Assembly (NCBI GenBank): GCA_934513685.1
Contig: CAKSWY010000005.1
Coordinates: forward strand, 1 to 64,000
Length of the DNA: 64,000 nucleotides
Direction: 5' to 3'
Source of the DNA: an uncultured Oscillospiraceae bacterium
Lineage (GTDB): Bacteria; Bacillota; Clostridia; Oscillospirales; Ruminococcaceae
In this document: positions 1-7,814 of the stretch, piece after piece
Numbering within the stretch: position 1 is the stretch's first letter
Layout: every line of letters begins with the position of its first letter
Notes under the pieces: model-generated
Told to the model about the DNA's origin: nothing
The model's database searches: none
What the model saw: only the letters and a program-made list of their open reading frames with translations
Program-made: the position numbers and the translations under genes

Positions 1-121
1 CTTCTATATTGAAATCTGCATTTGTATATTTTTTATGTGGAATATAATTAAAACAATACAACACATATAAAGCAACGAGTATTAGCACCGAAAAAACAAT
101 AAGCGTTATTCTCTTCTTCAT
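1..121 (-). CDS. N-terminal fragment of an AT-rich membrane or exported protein
   Basis: The first 40 codons of a leftward gene are visible; the rest lies outside the window. The ATG is at 119-121, and a GGAGA ribosome binding site sits 4 bases upstream of it. The peptide begins with basic residues (MKKR), followed by a hydrophobic stretch of about 20 residues (roughly 5-24) and then a polar tail. This is typical of a signal anchor or an uncleaved signal peptide. The base composition is clearly more AT-rich than anything else here, suggesting recent acquisition. Function is not recognisable from this fragment. Confidence 0.6.
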   Translation of the reverse strand, partial: MKKRITLIVFSVLILVALYVLYCFNYIPHKKYTNADFNIE

Positions 122-303
122 ACATTCTCCATTAAACAAATGTCGATTTGCTGAGCCAAGTATATCATGCTACTACCGGAAAGACCATCCTTTATATGTC
201 AGAACAAAGCAAAAGGCAAGATACCACCATCTCAGCGATACCCTGCCTTTTCTTGTTCCTGCTTACTGTTCCGAGTAGGTCCCTTCTCAGAACCTCCTGT
301 AAA

Positions 304-352
304 CAAAAAACGTACCCGAATCCTTTCTCATAGAGAATCGGGTTCGGGTACG
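304..352 (-). terminator. Intrinsic terminator of the tRNA(CAT) transcript
   Basis: Reading leftward, an inverted repeat with arms GTACCCGAA and TTCGGGTAC and an extended inner stem is followed by GTTTTTTG. It lies directly downstream of the tRNA on the same strand. Confidence 0.75.
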
Positions 353-359
353 AACTGCA

Positions 360-435
360 TGGTGGGCCATGAGGGATTCGAACCCCCACTGAACCGGTTA
401 TGAGCCGGGGGCTTTGACCGTTAAGCTAATGGCCC
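360..435 (-). tRNA. tRNA with CAT anticodon (Met, or Ile2 after lysidine modification)
   Basis: A full cloverleaf can be folded. The acceptor GGGCCAT pairs with ATGGCCC, the discriminator is A, and CCA is encoded. The D stem is GCTT/AAGC, the anticodon loop is CTCATAA giving anticodon CAT, and the T arm contains GGTTCGAAT. One C/T mismatch sits at the top of the anticodon stem. CAT alone does not separate elongator methionine from TilS-modified isoleucine tRNA. The gene stands alone with its own terminator. Confidence 0.9.
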
Positions 436-617
436 TTATAATAAGGAGAGCTGCGGCGCGGGCTTCGGGCAAAAACGCATGGGCCGGCCGCTTTAACTTA
501 TACAGTATATCAGAAAAACGTGTTGTTGAAAAGTAGCTTTGCCGCACTTCGGCCCAAAATGCAGAATTTCGACCGGAATTTCGTGCAAACCGTACCAAAT
601 TGAAAAGGAGAACGCCT

Positions 618-1658
618 ATGAACCCCATTGCGCCGCCATTGCTGGACTGGTTTTACAAAAACCAGCGCAGCTTGCCCTTTCGCACCCAGCCCAGCCCCTA
701 CCGGGTGTGGGTGAGCGAGATCATGCTTCAGCAAACGCGGGTGGCCGCGGCGCTGCCCTATTACGAGCGCTTTATGGCCGAGCTGCCCACCCCCGCCGAC
801 CTGGCCGCCTGCCCGCCCGACCGGCTGGACAAGCTGTGGGAGGGGCTGGGCTATTACAGCCGGGTGCGCAACCTGCAGAAGGCGGCCCGCATTGTGTGTG
901 ACCAGTATGGCGGGCAGCTGCCTGCCGACTATGAGGCCCTGCGGGCGCTGCCCGGCGTGGGGGATTACACCGCCGGGGCCATTGCCTCCATCAGCTTCGG
1001 GCTGCCGGTGCCTGCGGTGGACGGCAACGTGCTGCGGGTGTTCAGCCGCCTGTATGCGGACGGCGGCGACGTGACCAGCCCCGCCGTGAAGCGGGCTTTT
1101 ACCGCCCGGGTGATGGAGCACCAGCCGCCGGACAGACCCGGCGACTACAACCAGGCCCTGATGGAGCTGGGGGCGCTGGTGTGCCTGCCCGGGGGCGAGC
1201 CGCAGTGCGGCGTCTGCCCGCTGGCGGGGCTTTGCCTGGCCCATCAGGCCGGGCAGGAGACGGCCTACCCGGTCAAGCCCCCCAAAAAGGTCCGCCGCAA
1301 GTTGCCGGTGACGGTGGCGCTGGTGCGCGGGCCGCAGGGCTGGCTGCTTCAGCGCCGCCCCGAGACCGGGCTTCTGGCCGGGCTGTGGCAGCCGCTGCTG
1401 TGGGAGGAAGCCCTCACGCAGGAGCAGCTGGCCCAGAAGCTGGCGGAGCTGGGCCTTGCAGGAACGGACTGGAAGCCCCTGCCCGCGGCCAAACACATTT
1501 TCAGCCATCTGGAGTGGCAGCTGGGCGGCTTTGAGTGCCGGGCGGCGGACGGCTGCGCCCCGGCGGGCTGCGTGTGGGCGGACGAGGCCGCCCTGGCGGG
1601 AGAATATGCCCTGCCGGGGGCCTTCAAGGCCTACCGCAAGCGGATGACGCAGGGGTGA
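618..1658 (+). CDS. mutY: A/G-specific adenine glycosylase MutY
   Basis: MutY removes adenine mispaired with 8-oxoguanine as part of the GO oxidative-damage repair system. The 346-residue protein has the helix-hairpin-helix glycosylase core: SEIMLQQTRV with the catalytic-type Glu near residue 34, the hairpin LPGVGDYTAG around 111-120, and VDGN with the catalytic Asp near 135. A cysteine set of form C-x6-C-x2-C-x5-C follows, matching the 4Fe-4S loop. The C-terminal third is the NUDIX-like domain that recognises 8-oxoG. The ATG at 618 is preferred over the upstream in-frame TTG because AAGGAG lies 7 bases before it. The length is normal for the family. Confidence 0.95.
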   Translation: MNPIAPPLLDWFYKNQRSLPFRTQPSPYRVWVSEIMLQQTRVAAALPYYERFMAELPTPADLAACPPDRLDKLWEGLGYYSRVRNLQKAARIVCDQYGGQLPADYEALRALPGVGDYTAGAIASISFGLPVPAVDGNVLRVFSRLYADGGDVTSPAVKRAFTARVMEHQPPDRPGDYNQALMELGALVCLPGGEPQCGVCPLAGLCLAHQAGQETAYPVKPPKKVRRKLPVTVALVRGPQGWLLQRRPETGLLAGLWQPLLWEEALTQEQLAQKLAELGLAGTDWKPLPAAKHIFSHLEWQLGGFECRAADGCAPAGCVWADEAALAGEYALPGAFKAYRKRMTQG

Positions 1659-1673
1659 AATTGCCTTAAAAGG

Positions 1674-1702
1674 TTGTAATCCGCCCCCCGGCCGGGTATA
1701 AT
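1674..1702 (+). promoter_or_regulatory. Sigma-A-type promoter for the small acidic membrane protein
   Basis: TTGTAA at 1674-1679 and TATAAT at 1697-1702 are separated by 17 bp, just after the mutY stop. Confidence 0.7.
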
Positions 1703-1815
1703 GAAGACAAATCACGGGGCAGCCGGGCACACCCCCTGCTGCTGGTGGAAGGGCCGCGCGTAGGCGGCCGAGATTGCTGCCGGGCCGTCTGCCCGGCCAC
1801 AAGGAGGAAATTCTC

Positions 1816-2061
1816 ATGAAAAATAGCACCTTTGCCGCCATTCTGATGTTCCTGGCTGCCGCTGTGGGCGGGCTGGTTGCCGCTGCCCTGTATCTGCGCC
1901 GCCGTGAGAAGGAGCTGGACGAGTACGAACAGCTGCTGTTCAGCGAGGACTTTAAGGACGAGGACGATTACGACGAGGACGAAGAAGCCGCTGAGCCGCA
2001 GGAAGAGGCGGAAGAGGTTGTGGAGGCCCCCATCGCCGACGCACCGGCCGATGAGGAGTAA
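1816..2061 (+). CDS. Small single-span membrane protein with an acidic tail
   Basis: This 81-residue protein starts at an ATG preceded by AAGGAGG. After a short polar start there is one hydrophobic segment (about residues 6-26), then a basic RRRE stop-transfer patch. The remaining 50 residues are dominated by Glu and Asp and are probably disordered in the cytoplasm. It has its own promoter and terminator, so it is likely a real monocistronic gene. No family is recognised. The layout resembles small envelope-associated proteins of Firmicutes, but no function can be assigned. Confidence 0.75.
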   Translation: MKNSTFAAILMFLAAAVGGLVAAALYLRRREKELDEYEQLLFSEDFKDEDDYDEDEEAAEPQEEAEEVVEAPIADAPADEE

Positions 2062-2084
2062 TTCCAATCCAACGTTCTGAACAG

Positions 2085-2138
2085 GGGCCGCCCTTGCGCC
2101 CGCCTTGCACAAAAGGCAGCGGCGCAGGCGGCCTTTTG
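2085..2138 (+). terminator. Intrinsic terminator after the small acidic membrane protein
   Basis: GGCCGCCC-TTGCGCC pairs imperfectly with GGCGCA-GGCGGCC, followed by TTTTG. Confidence 0.6.
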
Positions 2139-2343
2139 TCATAACCCGGGGCGGGCGGCGGCCGTATCCATGAAATAAATGGGCGGCCCGCCTCGTTTTC
2201 AACACAAAAGGACTTTATTTGTGGAAAATCCGGGCGTCCGCCTGCAAAGCCCTGCGTTTTTGGCAGGGGAAAGCGGGCGGGATGCACCGGCCGGGCAGAT
2301 GCCCGAAGGAAAAAAGGAAACAGGGAAAAGAAAGGCGGAGGGA

Positions 2344-3588
2344 ATGAAAGCATTTTTGCGCGGCGTCGGCCGCATTCTGGCCTGGCTTTTGCTGGTGGCG
2401 GTGCTCACCGGCGTGCTGGTGGGGGGCGTGCTGGCCTTCTTTTACAGCCGCACCGGCGAGGACAAACTGCCTCAGGACCCGGTGACCTACGGCGGCCAGG
2501 CGCTGGAAAACGTGGGCTATGACTGGAAGGTCCCCGTGCTGGGCGGGGTGCTGCACCGGCGGTTCCAGCTTTCGCCGGGGCTGGCTTTGCAGGACCTGGG
2601 CACCTTTGACAACAGCGCCCCCGCGCTGGCCCTGCCGGCCTGGGGCACCCGCGCCCAGGTGGAGATCACCGACAGCACCGGGCAGACGACTTTCTCCGGA
2701 AGCGGAGAGGAGTACGCCCAGTTCCGCTTTGGGGCCAACGGCACCTATCAGGCAAAAATTACCGTGTGGCATGAATCGGCGGGGGAGAAGCCCGCAAAGG
2801 CCCAGGGCTACTATGTGTACAACCTGCGCTTTTCGGTGGACGCGGCCCCCAGCCTGGAGCTTTCGGCCGAGCACGCCAACCAGGGCGGGGTCATCGGCCT
2901 GCGGGTGACGGGCGTTCTGGGCAGCGAGCCGCCCCAGCTGGACAGTGACCTTGGGCAGGTGTGGTTCAGCCAGACCACCGGCGGCTGGATGGCCTACCTG
3001 CCGGTAACCTACAACGCCGAGATGGGGGAGCACACCCTCACCCTGACCAGCGGCAGCCACACCCTCACCGCCCAGGCGGAGGTGCGGGCCGCCGACTTTG
3101 CCAAGACCCCCGAGGTGGAGGCTCAGAGCTGGAGCAGCGCCGCCGCCCAGGAGTACCGCACGGTGATCTGGCCGCTGTACCAGCAGGGAGACCGTGCCCC
3201 CCAGTGGCTGGGGCGGTTCACCCAGCCGGTGCAGGGCAGCACGGTGCAGGCCTACGGGGCCTATCTGGCGGGCGGTGCCCGAAGCACCGAACTGCGGGTG
3301 CAGGCGGCGGACGGCGACGAGGTGGTCACCCCGGCGGACGGCGTGGTGGTGTACGCGGGTACGCTGCAGCTGGGCGGCAACACGGTGGTGATCGACCACG
3401 GCTGCGGCCTGAAGAGCTACTTGTGCGGCCTGCGGGAGCTGAGCGTCAGCGAGGGCGCACAGCTGACCCAGGGCGAGCTGGTGGGCCTGGCCGGGCAGGA
3501 GCCGGTGACCGTGGAAATGCGCATCGGCAACAAGAGCATCAACCCGGTGAACACGTTTAAGGGGCAGGGCGGGCTGTTCATGAAGTGA
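2344..3588 (+). CDS. Membrane-anchored LytM/M23-like protein with degenerate active site
   Basis: The protein has 414 residues. A transmembrane anchor occupies about residues 10-35. A long extracytoplasmic beta-rich region follows, and the last 120 residues are a LytM/M23 fold (VVTPADGVVVYAG, then NTVVIDHG). Active M23 enzymes need an H-x3-D pair, a His in the Y-x-HL turn and a final HxH. Here these positions read ARSTELRV, SYLCGL and VTVEMRI, so all recognisable zinc ligands are gone. It is therefore probably a non-catalytic scaffold or amidase-activator type protein, comparable in idea to EnvC or SpoIIQ. The chosen ATG directly precedes the membrane anchor, with a purine-rich site (GGAGGG) close upstream; the frame is open for 55 codons further upstream. 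Confidence 0.75.
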   Translation: MKAFLRGVGRILAWLLLVAVLTGVLVGGVLAFFYSRTGEDKLPQDPVTYGGQALENVGYDWKVPVLGGVLHRRFQLSPGLALQDLGTFDNSAPALALPAWGTRAQVEITDSTGQTTFSGSGEEYAQFRFGANGTYQAKITVWHESAGEKPAKAQGYYVYNLRFSVDAAPSLELSAEHANQGGVIGLRVTGVLGSEPPQLDSDLGQVWFSQTTGGWMAYLPVTYNAEMGEHTLTLTSGSHTLTAQAEVRAADFAKTPEVEAQSWSSAAAQEYRTVIWPLYQQGDRAPQWLGRFTQPVQGSTVQAYGAYLAGGARSTELRVQAADGDEVVTPADGVVVYAGTLQLGGNTVVIDHGCGLKSYLCGLRELSVSEGAQLTQGELVGLAGQEPVTVEMRIGNKSINPVNTFKGQGGLFMK

Positions 3589-3704
3589 AGCGGCCGCGCT
3601 TTGCCGGAATCTTTGCCGAACCCCTTTGCTGGGGTTCGACTGCGATGGGATGTATCCCGAAGATACAGACGAATCTGTAAAAAGCGGATAAAAAGCGAAT
3701 ATAG

Positions 3705-3752
3705 AAAACGCCGGGCACGGCAGACGTTGCGTTCTGCTGTGCCCGGCGTTTT
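3705..3752. terminator. Strong bidirectional terminator
   Basis: A near-perfect stem (AAAACGCCGGGCAC against GTGCCCGGCGTTTT, extended inward) with A and T runs on both sides separates the rightward M23-like gene from the leftward acetyltransferase. Confidence 0.9.
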
Positions 3753-3880
3753 GTGCGCAAAAAGGGGGAAGATTGGCCTCGAAAACGGGCGAAAGTGCCT
3801 GTTTTCCGGGGCGGGTGCGGCGGCCTTTTGCAGAAAGCAAAAACGCCCGCGCGGCCCGCGCGTTTCATGCGCTTTTTCGA

Positions 3881-4474
3881 TTAGAACAGAATCTTCTCCG
3901 GGGCAATGGTGTCCTGCTCCGTGATGGGGCGGATCACCCGGCAGGGCACCCCGCCGGCCACGACGCCCGCGGGAATGTCCTGCGTGACCACGCTGCCCGC
4001 TGCGATGACCGACCCGGCGCCGATGGTCACGCCGCCGCACACCGTAGCGTTGGCCCCGATCCAGACATTGTCCTCCAGCGTGATGGGGGCCGAGGTGCCG
4101 ACGCCATGGCCGCGCTGCTCCGGGTCCACAGAATGGCCGGAGCAGGCCAGGCACACGCCGGGGGCAATGAACGCCCCGGTGCCGATGTGCACCGGAGACG
4201 TATCCAGAATCACGCAGTTGTAGTTGATCACGGCCAGGCCGTGGGTGTGGATGTTGAAGCCGTAGTCGCAGTGGAAGTCCGGCTCGATGCCGGTCATGGG
4301 CGAACAGGTGCCCAGCAGCTGCTGCAGGATGGCCGTGCGCTTCTCCTGCTCACTGGGGGCGGTGCGGTTGTACTCCCAGCACAGCTGTTTGGCGCGGGCC
4401 TGCGCCTCGGTGGGGATGTTTTCGTAGCCGCTGGCATAGGCAGCGGGGCGCTTCATGATTTCAATGGGTTTCAC
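3881..4474 (-). CDS. Maltose/galactoside-type hexapeptide O-acetyltransferase
   Basis: This acetyl-CoA-dependent sugar O-acetyltransferase belongs to the left-handed beta-helix family (LacA, Maa, NodL). The 197-residue protein starts with the MAC-type N-terminal helix region. It continues with hexapeptide repeats such as HIGTGAFIAPGV and WIGANATVCGGVTIGAGSVI. The catalytic histidine lies in CSGHSVDP. A GTG start at 4474 is chosen because GAAGGAG lies 10 bases upstream; an ATG at 4456 is the alternative. It stands alone, so the physiological sugar cannot be inferred from context. Confidence 0.88.
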   Translation of the reverse strand: MKPIEIMKRPAAYASGYENIPTEAQARAKQLCWEYNRTAPSEQEKRTAILQQLLGTCSPMTGIEPDFHCDYGFNIHTHGLAVINYNCVILDTSPVHIGTGAFIAPGVCLACSGHSVDPEQRGHGVGTSAPITLEDNVWIGANATVCGGVTIGAGSVIAAGSVVTQDIPAGVVAGGVPCRVIRPITEQDTIAPEKILF

Positions 4475-4610
4475 GGTTGGGGTTCTCCTTCTCTCAAACG
4501 AAATGCGAAAGGGTGAAACTTTGCATTATAAAAATGAATGTGCGGTTTTAAATGTGAGCTTTTTTAATTCTTAAATAAGTGAAATGCGGGGTTCAATCTG
4601 CAGCGGGCCG

Positions 4611-6692
4611 TCAGTCCTCCAGTTCAAAATCGGTCCAGAGCAGCAGGTCCAGCGGGGCATTCGGCTCGGCCACCAGACGGCGGCTCTGGTTCAGGATGGC
4701 CTGCTCCAGCTTGTTGCGGGCCAGGCGGCCGTTGCCCGCGGTGGCGGCGTCCTCCGCCTGGCGGCGGGCGTAGTAGGCCAGCAGGGGGGCGTCGCAGGCG
4801 TCCTCCATGCGGTAGCCCTTGCCCTTGGCCTGCAGCCGGGTGATGCGCAAAAGCTCGTCGGCGGTGTAATCCGGAAATTCAATGAAGTTGGGGAAGCGGC
4901 TGGCCAGGCCGCTGTTGGCGGTGAGAAACTCCTGCATCTCCTTGGTGTAGCCTGCCAGCACCACCACCAGTTCGTCCCGGTGGTCCTCCATGCCCTTCAC
5001 CAGCGTGTCGATGGCCTCCAGGCCGAAGCTGTCCTGCTCGCCGCGGTACAGGCTGTATGCCTCGTCAATGAACAAAACGCCGCCCAGCGCCGTGCTGATG
5101 ACCTGATTGACCAGCGGGGCGGTGTGGCCCACATACCGGCCTACCAGGTCGGCACGGCTCACCTCCACCAGCTGGCCGCCGCCCAGCGCCCCGATGGCTT
5201 TGAGGTACTTGGACACCAGCCGGGCGATGGTGGTTTTGCCGGTGCCCGGGTTGCCCGCAAAGATCATGTGCATGGACACGGCGGCGCTCTTCAGGCCCTG
5301 TTCCTTGCGGCGCTGCTGCACCAGCACGTTGTCCTTCAGGCTGAGCACATAGTCCTTGATGGGGGCCAGGCCCACGATTTCGTTCAGCTCGGCCTCCACC
5401 TGGGCCAGGGCGCTGCCCCCGGCGGGCAGCAGCCGGGCCAGAGGAATGGCCTCGCCGCTCTCCGGGGCCAGCACCAGCCCGCCCTCGCCCGGCTTTACCT
5501 CCAGCCGGGTGCCGGGGGCGGGGTCGTACTCCAGGGTGTACTGGGTCAGGCTGCGGAAAATCCGCTCCACATAGGCCAGAATGGGCTTTGAGCCGTTCTG
5601 GCGGCTGTAACAGGCGGCGGCCTCGTCCCGCACGGCGGGGTCCACGGCCAGCGTCAGGCCCAGGCGGGCCTTGCACCGCTGGGCCAGGGCATTCAGCTGC
5701 TGGGCCGCCAGGGCGGTGCGGCTTTCGGGGGCGAGGGGCGCGGCGGCGCACACATCGCCCAGCGCGGCGGCAAACCCCGCACCAAACCGGTCGCTGAGGG
5801 CGTCCGGCCCTTTTTCACTGAAGAACACCAGATACTTGCCCCGGGCGGGCAGGCTCTTCACCGCGTCGGCCACCAGCGCGGTGCCCGCATCCACCAGAAT
5901 GCCCTTTTGCAACACATACCGACTGCCCAGCGGCGCGGCGCCCTCCTGCACCAGGCAGGCCAGCAGCCGAAGGAAGCTGGGGTGGCAGGCCTCGTAGTGG
6001 TCGAAGGCAAGAATGCCGCTCTTGTCGTTCAGGGCGGCGTACAGGTCCTGCAAAAACAGCTTTTCCTGTGCCGGGCCGGGGTAGAGGGCCAGGTCCATCG
6101 TGGTGACGTTCTCGCTGGCGGAAAGGCCACGGCGGGCCAGCTCGGCGGCCAGCTGCCTCAGGGCAAAGTGGCGGCCGGTGCCCTCCGGCCCCCAGATGAG
6201 AATGGCGTTTTTGGGGCCGTTGCCCTCCACGCCGGTGACGTAGGGGCGGCGGAAGGCCATGCACAACTGGCGGATGAACGCCTCCTGCCCCAGAACGGTC
6301 TGATTCAGGGCATCGGCCAGGCCGGCGAACCCGGCCCGCACTGCGGGGGTGTAGCCCTCGGCGGGGTCCGGCGCTTTCTGGGGCAGCAGCCCGTCCTTCG
6401 CCAGTTCCCGGGTGAGCTGGCCGGAAAGGGCGGCCGCCTCGGCGGCCTGCTGCTCGGCCCGCGGGGCTTTGGCGCTGGGCCGGTTGTGCAGGCCCAGGTC
6501 TGCCAGTTCCTGCGCCTGGCGCTGCAGGGCCTCGGTCATGGCATCGGCGTTGCGCTGCAATGCGGCCAGCGGGTCTGCCTTTGGGGCGGGCTTTTCCGGC
6601 GCGGGCTTTGCAGCCTCGCCGGTGCTGCCGGTAAAGCGGCCCCGGCTGCCGAACACACCGTTCATCAAAGTATCCCAGTCATTGCTGCTCAT
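4611..6692 (-). CDS. SpoVK/CbxX-like AAA ATPase with two ATPase domains
   Basis: This 693-residue protein has a Pro/Ala-rich N-terminus and two AAA domains. The C-terminal one is a textbook CbxX/CfqX (SpoVK) domain, with Walker A AGNPGTGKTT near residue 480, Walker B VLFIDEAYSL and a sensor region with SRFPNFIEF. The first domain has GPEGTGRH near residue 166 in place of a P-loop lysine motif, and ILAFDHYEA in place of a DE Walker B. It is probably a non-hydrolysing partner domain. The ATG at 6692 follows AAAGGGAG. The family remodels protein complexes (Rubisco activase in CbbX, spore formation in SpoVK); the client here is unknown. It is transcribed divergently from queT. Confidence 0.85.
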   Translation of the reverse strand: MSSNDWDTLMNGVFGSRGRFTGSTGEAAKPAPEKPAPKADPLAALQRNADAMTEALQRQAQELADLGLHNRPSAKAPRAEQQAAEAAALSGQLTRELAKDGLLPQKAPDPAEGYTPAVRAGFAGLADALNQTVLGQEAFIRQLCMAFRRPYVTGVEGNGPKNAILIWGPEGTGRHFALRQLAAELARRGLSASENVTTMDLALYPGPAQEKLFLQDLYAALNDKSGILAFDHYEACHPSFLRLLACLVQEGAAPLGSRYVLQKGILVDAGTALVADAVKSLPARGKYLVFFSEKGPDALSDRFGAGFAAALGDVCAAAPLAPESRTALAAQQLNALAQRCKARLGLTLAVDPAVRDEAAACYSRQNGSKPILAYVERIFRSLTQYTLEYDPAPGTRLEVKPGEGGLVLAPESGEAIPLARLLPAGGSALAQVEAELNEIVGLAPIKDYVLSLKDNVLVQQRRKEQGLKSAAVSMHMIFAGNPGTGKTTIARLVSKYLKAIGALGGGQLVEVSRADLVGRYVGHTAPLVNQVISTALGGVLFIDEAYSLYRGEQDSFGLEAIDTLVKGMEDHRDELVVVLAGYTKEMQEFLTANSGLASRFPNFIEFPDYTADELLRITRLQAKGKGYRMEDACDAPLLAYYARRQAEDAATAGNGRLARNKLEQAILNQSRRLVAEPNAPLDLLLWTDFELED

Positions 6693-6760
6693 GGCGGAAC
6701 TCCCTTTCCATTCATCGGCGGCGGCGGGGGGCCGCGGCACCGGGTGTTTCTATAAAAATC

Positions 6761-6788
6761 AGTATACCATGTTGCGGCCCCATTGAAA
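6761..6788 (-). promoter_or_regulatory. Promoter of the SpoVK-like gene, sharing its -35 box with the queT promoter
   Basis: On the minus strand TTTCAA (6788-6783) is followed 16 bp later by TATACT (6766-6761). The same six base pairs read TTGAAA on the plus strand and serve as the -35 of the divergent promoter. Confidence 0.6.
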
Positions 6789-6811
6789 AGAAGCGCCCGA
6801 CGTGCTATAAT
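6783..6811 (+). promoter_or_regulatory. Promoter of the riboswitch-queT transcript
   Basis: TTGAAA at 6783-6788 and TATAAT at 6806-6811 have a 17-bp spacer. Confidence 0.8.
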
Positions 6812-6818
6812 AACCGCC

Positions 6819-6952
6819 GGGTTCGCTTCTTTGCCGGAGGCGAGGCCCAGAGCAACTTAGGATTTTAGGCTCGCCGGTTTTCAAAAACCGGTACAAACCC
6901 CGTGGACCTGGCGGTGCTGCGGAGGTCAAAATCTTACCGCCGGAGAAGTATG
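6819..6952 (+). ncRNA. preQ1-III-type riboswitch upstream of queT
   Basis: The leader contains a long structured segment with the conserved-looking core CAGAGCAACTTAGGATTTTA, a GGTTTTCAAAAACC hairpin, and a 3' part ending in CGCCGGAG that overlaps the queT ribosome binding site. PreQ1-III riboswitches are known from Faecalibacterium and relatives in front of queT and sequester the ribosome binding site on binding preQ1. The assignment rests on recalled motif, gene context and position, not on a covariance search. Confidence 0.75.
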
Positions 6953-6954
6953 CA

Positions 6955-7479
6955 ATGAGAACCAAAAAGATCGTGACCGGCGCGGTGATCGCCGCGCTTT
7001 ACACAGCCCTGTGCCTGGCCCTGCCGGCGCTGAGCTACGGCACCGTGCAGGTGCGCTTCAGCGAAGCGCTGACCCTGCTGCCCGTGCTGATGCCCGGCGG
7101 CCTGATGGGCGTGACGCTGGGCTGTTTTTTAACCAACCTGGTGGGCGTGTTTCTGGGCACGAACATTCTGGGCGCGCTGGATGTGCTGTTCGGCACCCTG
7201 GCCACCCTGCTGGCGGCCCTGTGCACCCGGGCGCTGGCCAACGTGCGGGTGGGCAAGGGCCGCTGGGCGGTGGCCAGCGCCCTGCCGCCGGTGATTTTCA
7301 ACGGCCTGATCATCGGCGCAGAGCTGTGCTGGTGCATCATGGGCCAGTGGAACTGGGGCGTGTTTGTTGCCCAGGGCGTGAGCGTGGCCATGGGCGAGGC
7401 CGTGGCCTGTGTGCTGGGCGTGCTGCTGGTGCACTATGTGGAGAAGAATCCCCGGCTGCTGGCCACCTTTCAGGGCTGA
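6955..7479 (+). CDS. queT: QueT-family queuosine precursor transporter
   Basis: This is a 174-residue integral membrane protein with about five hydrophobic spans, of the QueT family (PF06177). Members act as substrate-binding components that import queuosine precursors such as preQ1. The N-terminus contains the family-type sequences LSYGTVQVRFSEALTLLPVL and PGGLMGVTLGCFLTNLVG. The upstream preQ1-type riboswitch strongly supports the role: import would be shut down when preQ1 is plentiful. Translation likely starts at the ATG at 6955, behind GGAGAAG inside the riboswitch expression platform. A terminator follows, so the gene is monocistronic. Confidence 0.9.
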   Translation: MRTKKIVTGAVIAALYTALCLALPALSYGTVQVRFSEALTLLPVLMPGGLMGVTLGCFLTNLVGVFLGTNILGALDVLFGTLATLLAALCTRALANVRVGKGRWAVASALPPVIFNGLIIGAELCWCIMGQWNWGVFVAQGVSVAMGEAVACVLGVLLVHYVEKNPRLLATFQG

Positions 7480-7540
7480 GCGCGCGTTTGCTCCTATCCT
7501 ATAAAATAGAATCAGTGAGGCACACCGCGTGGTGTGCAGA

Positions 7541-7600
7541 AGGGAATGCCCCGGGCTTTTTCAAAGTTGCTCGGCCGTGGGGCGTTCCCGTTTTTTATTT
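7541..7600 (+). terminator. Terminator of queT
   Basis: GGGAATGCCCC pairs with GGGGCGTTCCC and is followed by GTTTTTTATTTT. Confidence 0.85.
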
Positions 7601-7611
7601 TGAGGCGAAAC

Positions 7612-7641
7612 TGCGGAATGCGAAATTCAGAATGCGGAATG
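7612..7641. repeat. Short imperfect direct repeat of the GCGGAATG type
   Basis: GCGGAATGCGAAATTCAGAA is followed at once by another GCGGAATG. This simple repeat lies in the 340-bp gap between queT and the remnant at 7815. The rest of that gap holds the queT terminator and an AT-rich promoter-like stretch. Confidence 0.5.
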
Positions 7642-7774
7642 GAAAATGAGGTGCGGCCCGGTCGCAGAATCGTCAAAAAATTGACAAGCGCAAAAAAGTA
7701 TACAAACCACAAAAAATGAAACACGAAAAGCAAGAAAGGAATTGCTCTTGTCAAAATGTTGGAATTTCGCCGGG

Positions 7775-7795
7775 GTTGTAAAACGTTTATAATAA
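7775..7795 (+). promoter_or_regulatory. Promoter -10 box overlapping a LacI-family operator-like palindrome
   Basis: TATAAT at 7788-7793 is preceded by TGTAAAACGTTTATA, an imperfect inverted repeat centred on CG. This is the usual form of LacI/GalR-family or CcpA-type operators. A convincing -35 is not seen at 17 bp. It lies just upstream of a sugar-binding-protein remnant, so it may be the surviving control region of a lost sugar-uptake operon. Confidence 0.45.
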
Positions 7796-7814
7796 AAACA
7801 GCAAAAGGAAGCCG

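Noticed and set aside
2215..3840. Long open frame on the minus strand opposite the M23-like gene
   Set aside because: The plus frame has a membrane anchor and a recognisable LytM fold. The antisense frame is a low-complexity product of GC-rich codons, with no ribosome binding site or family pattern.
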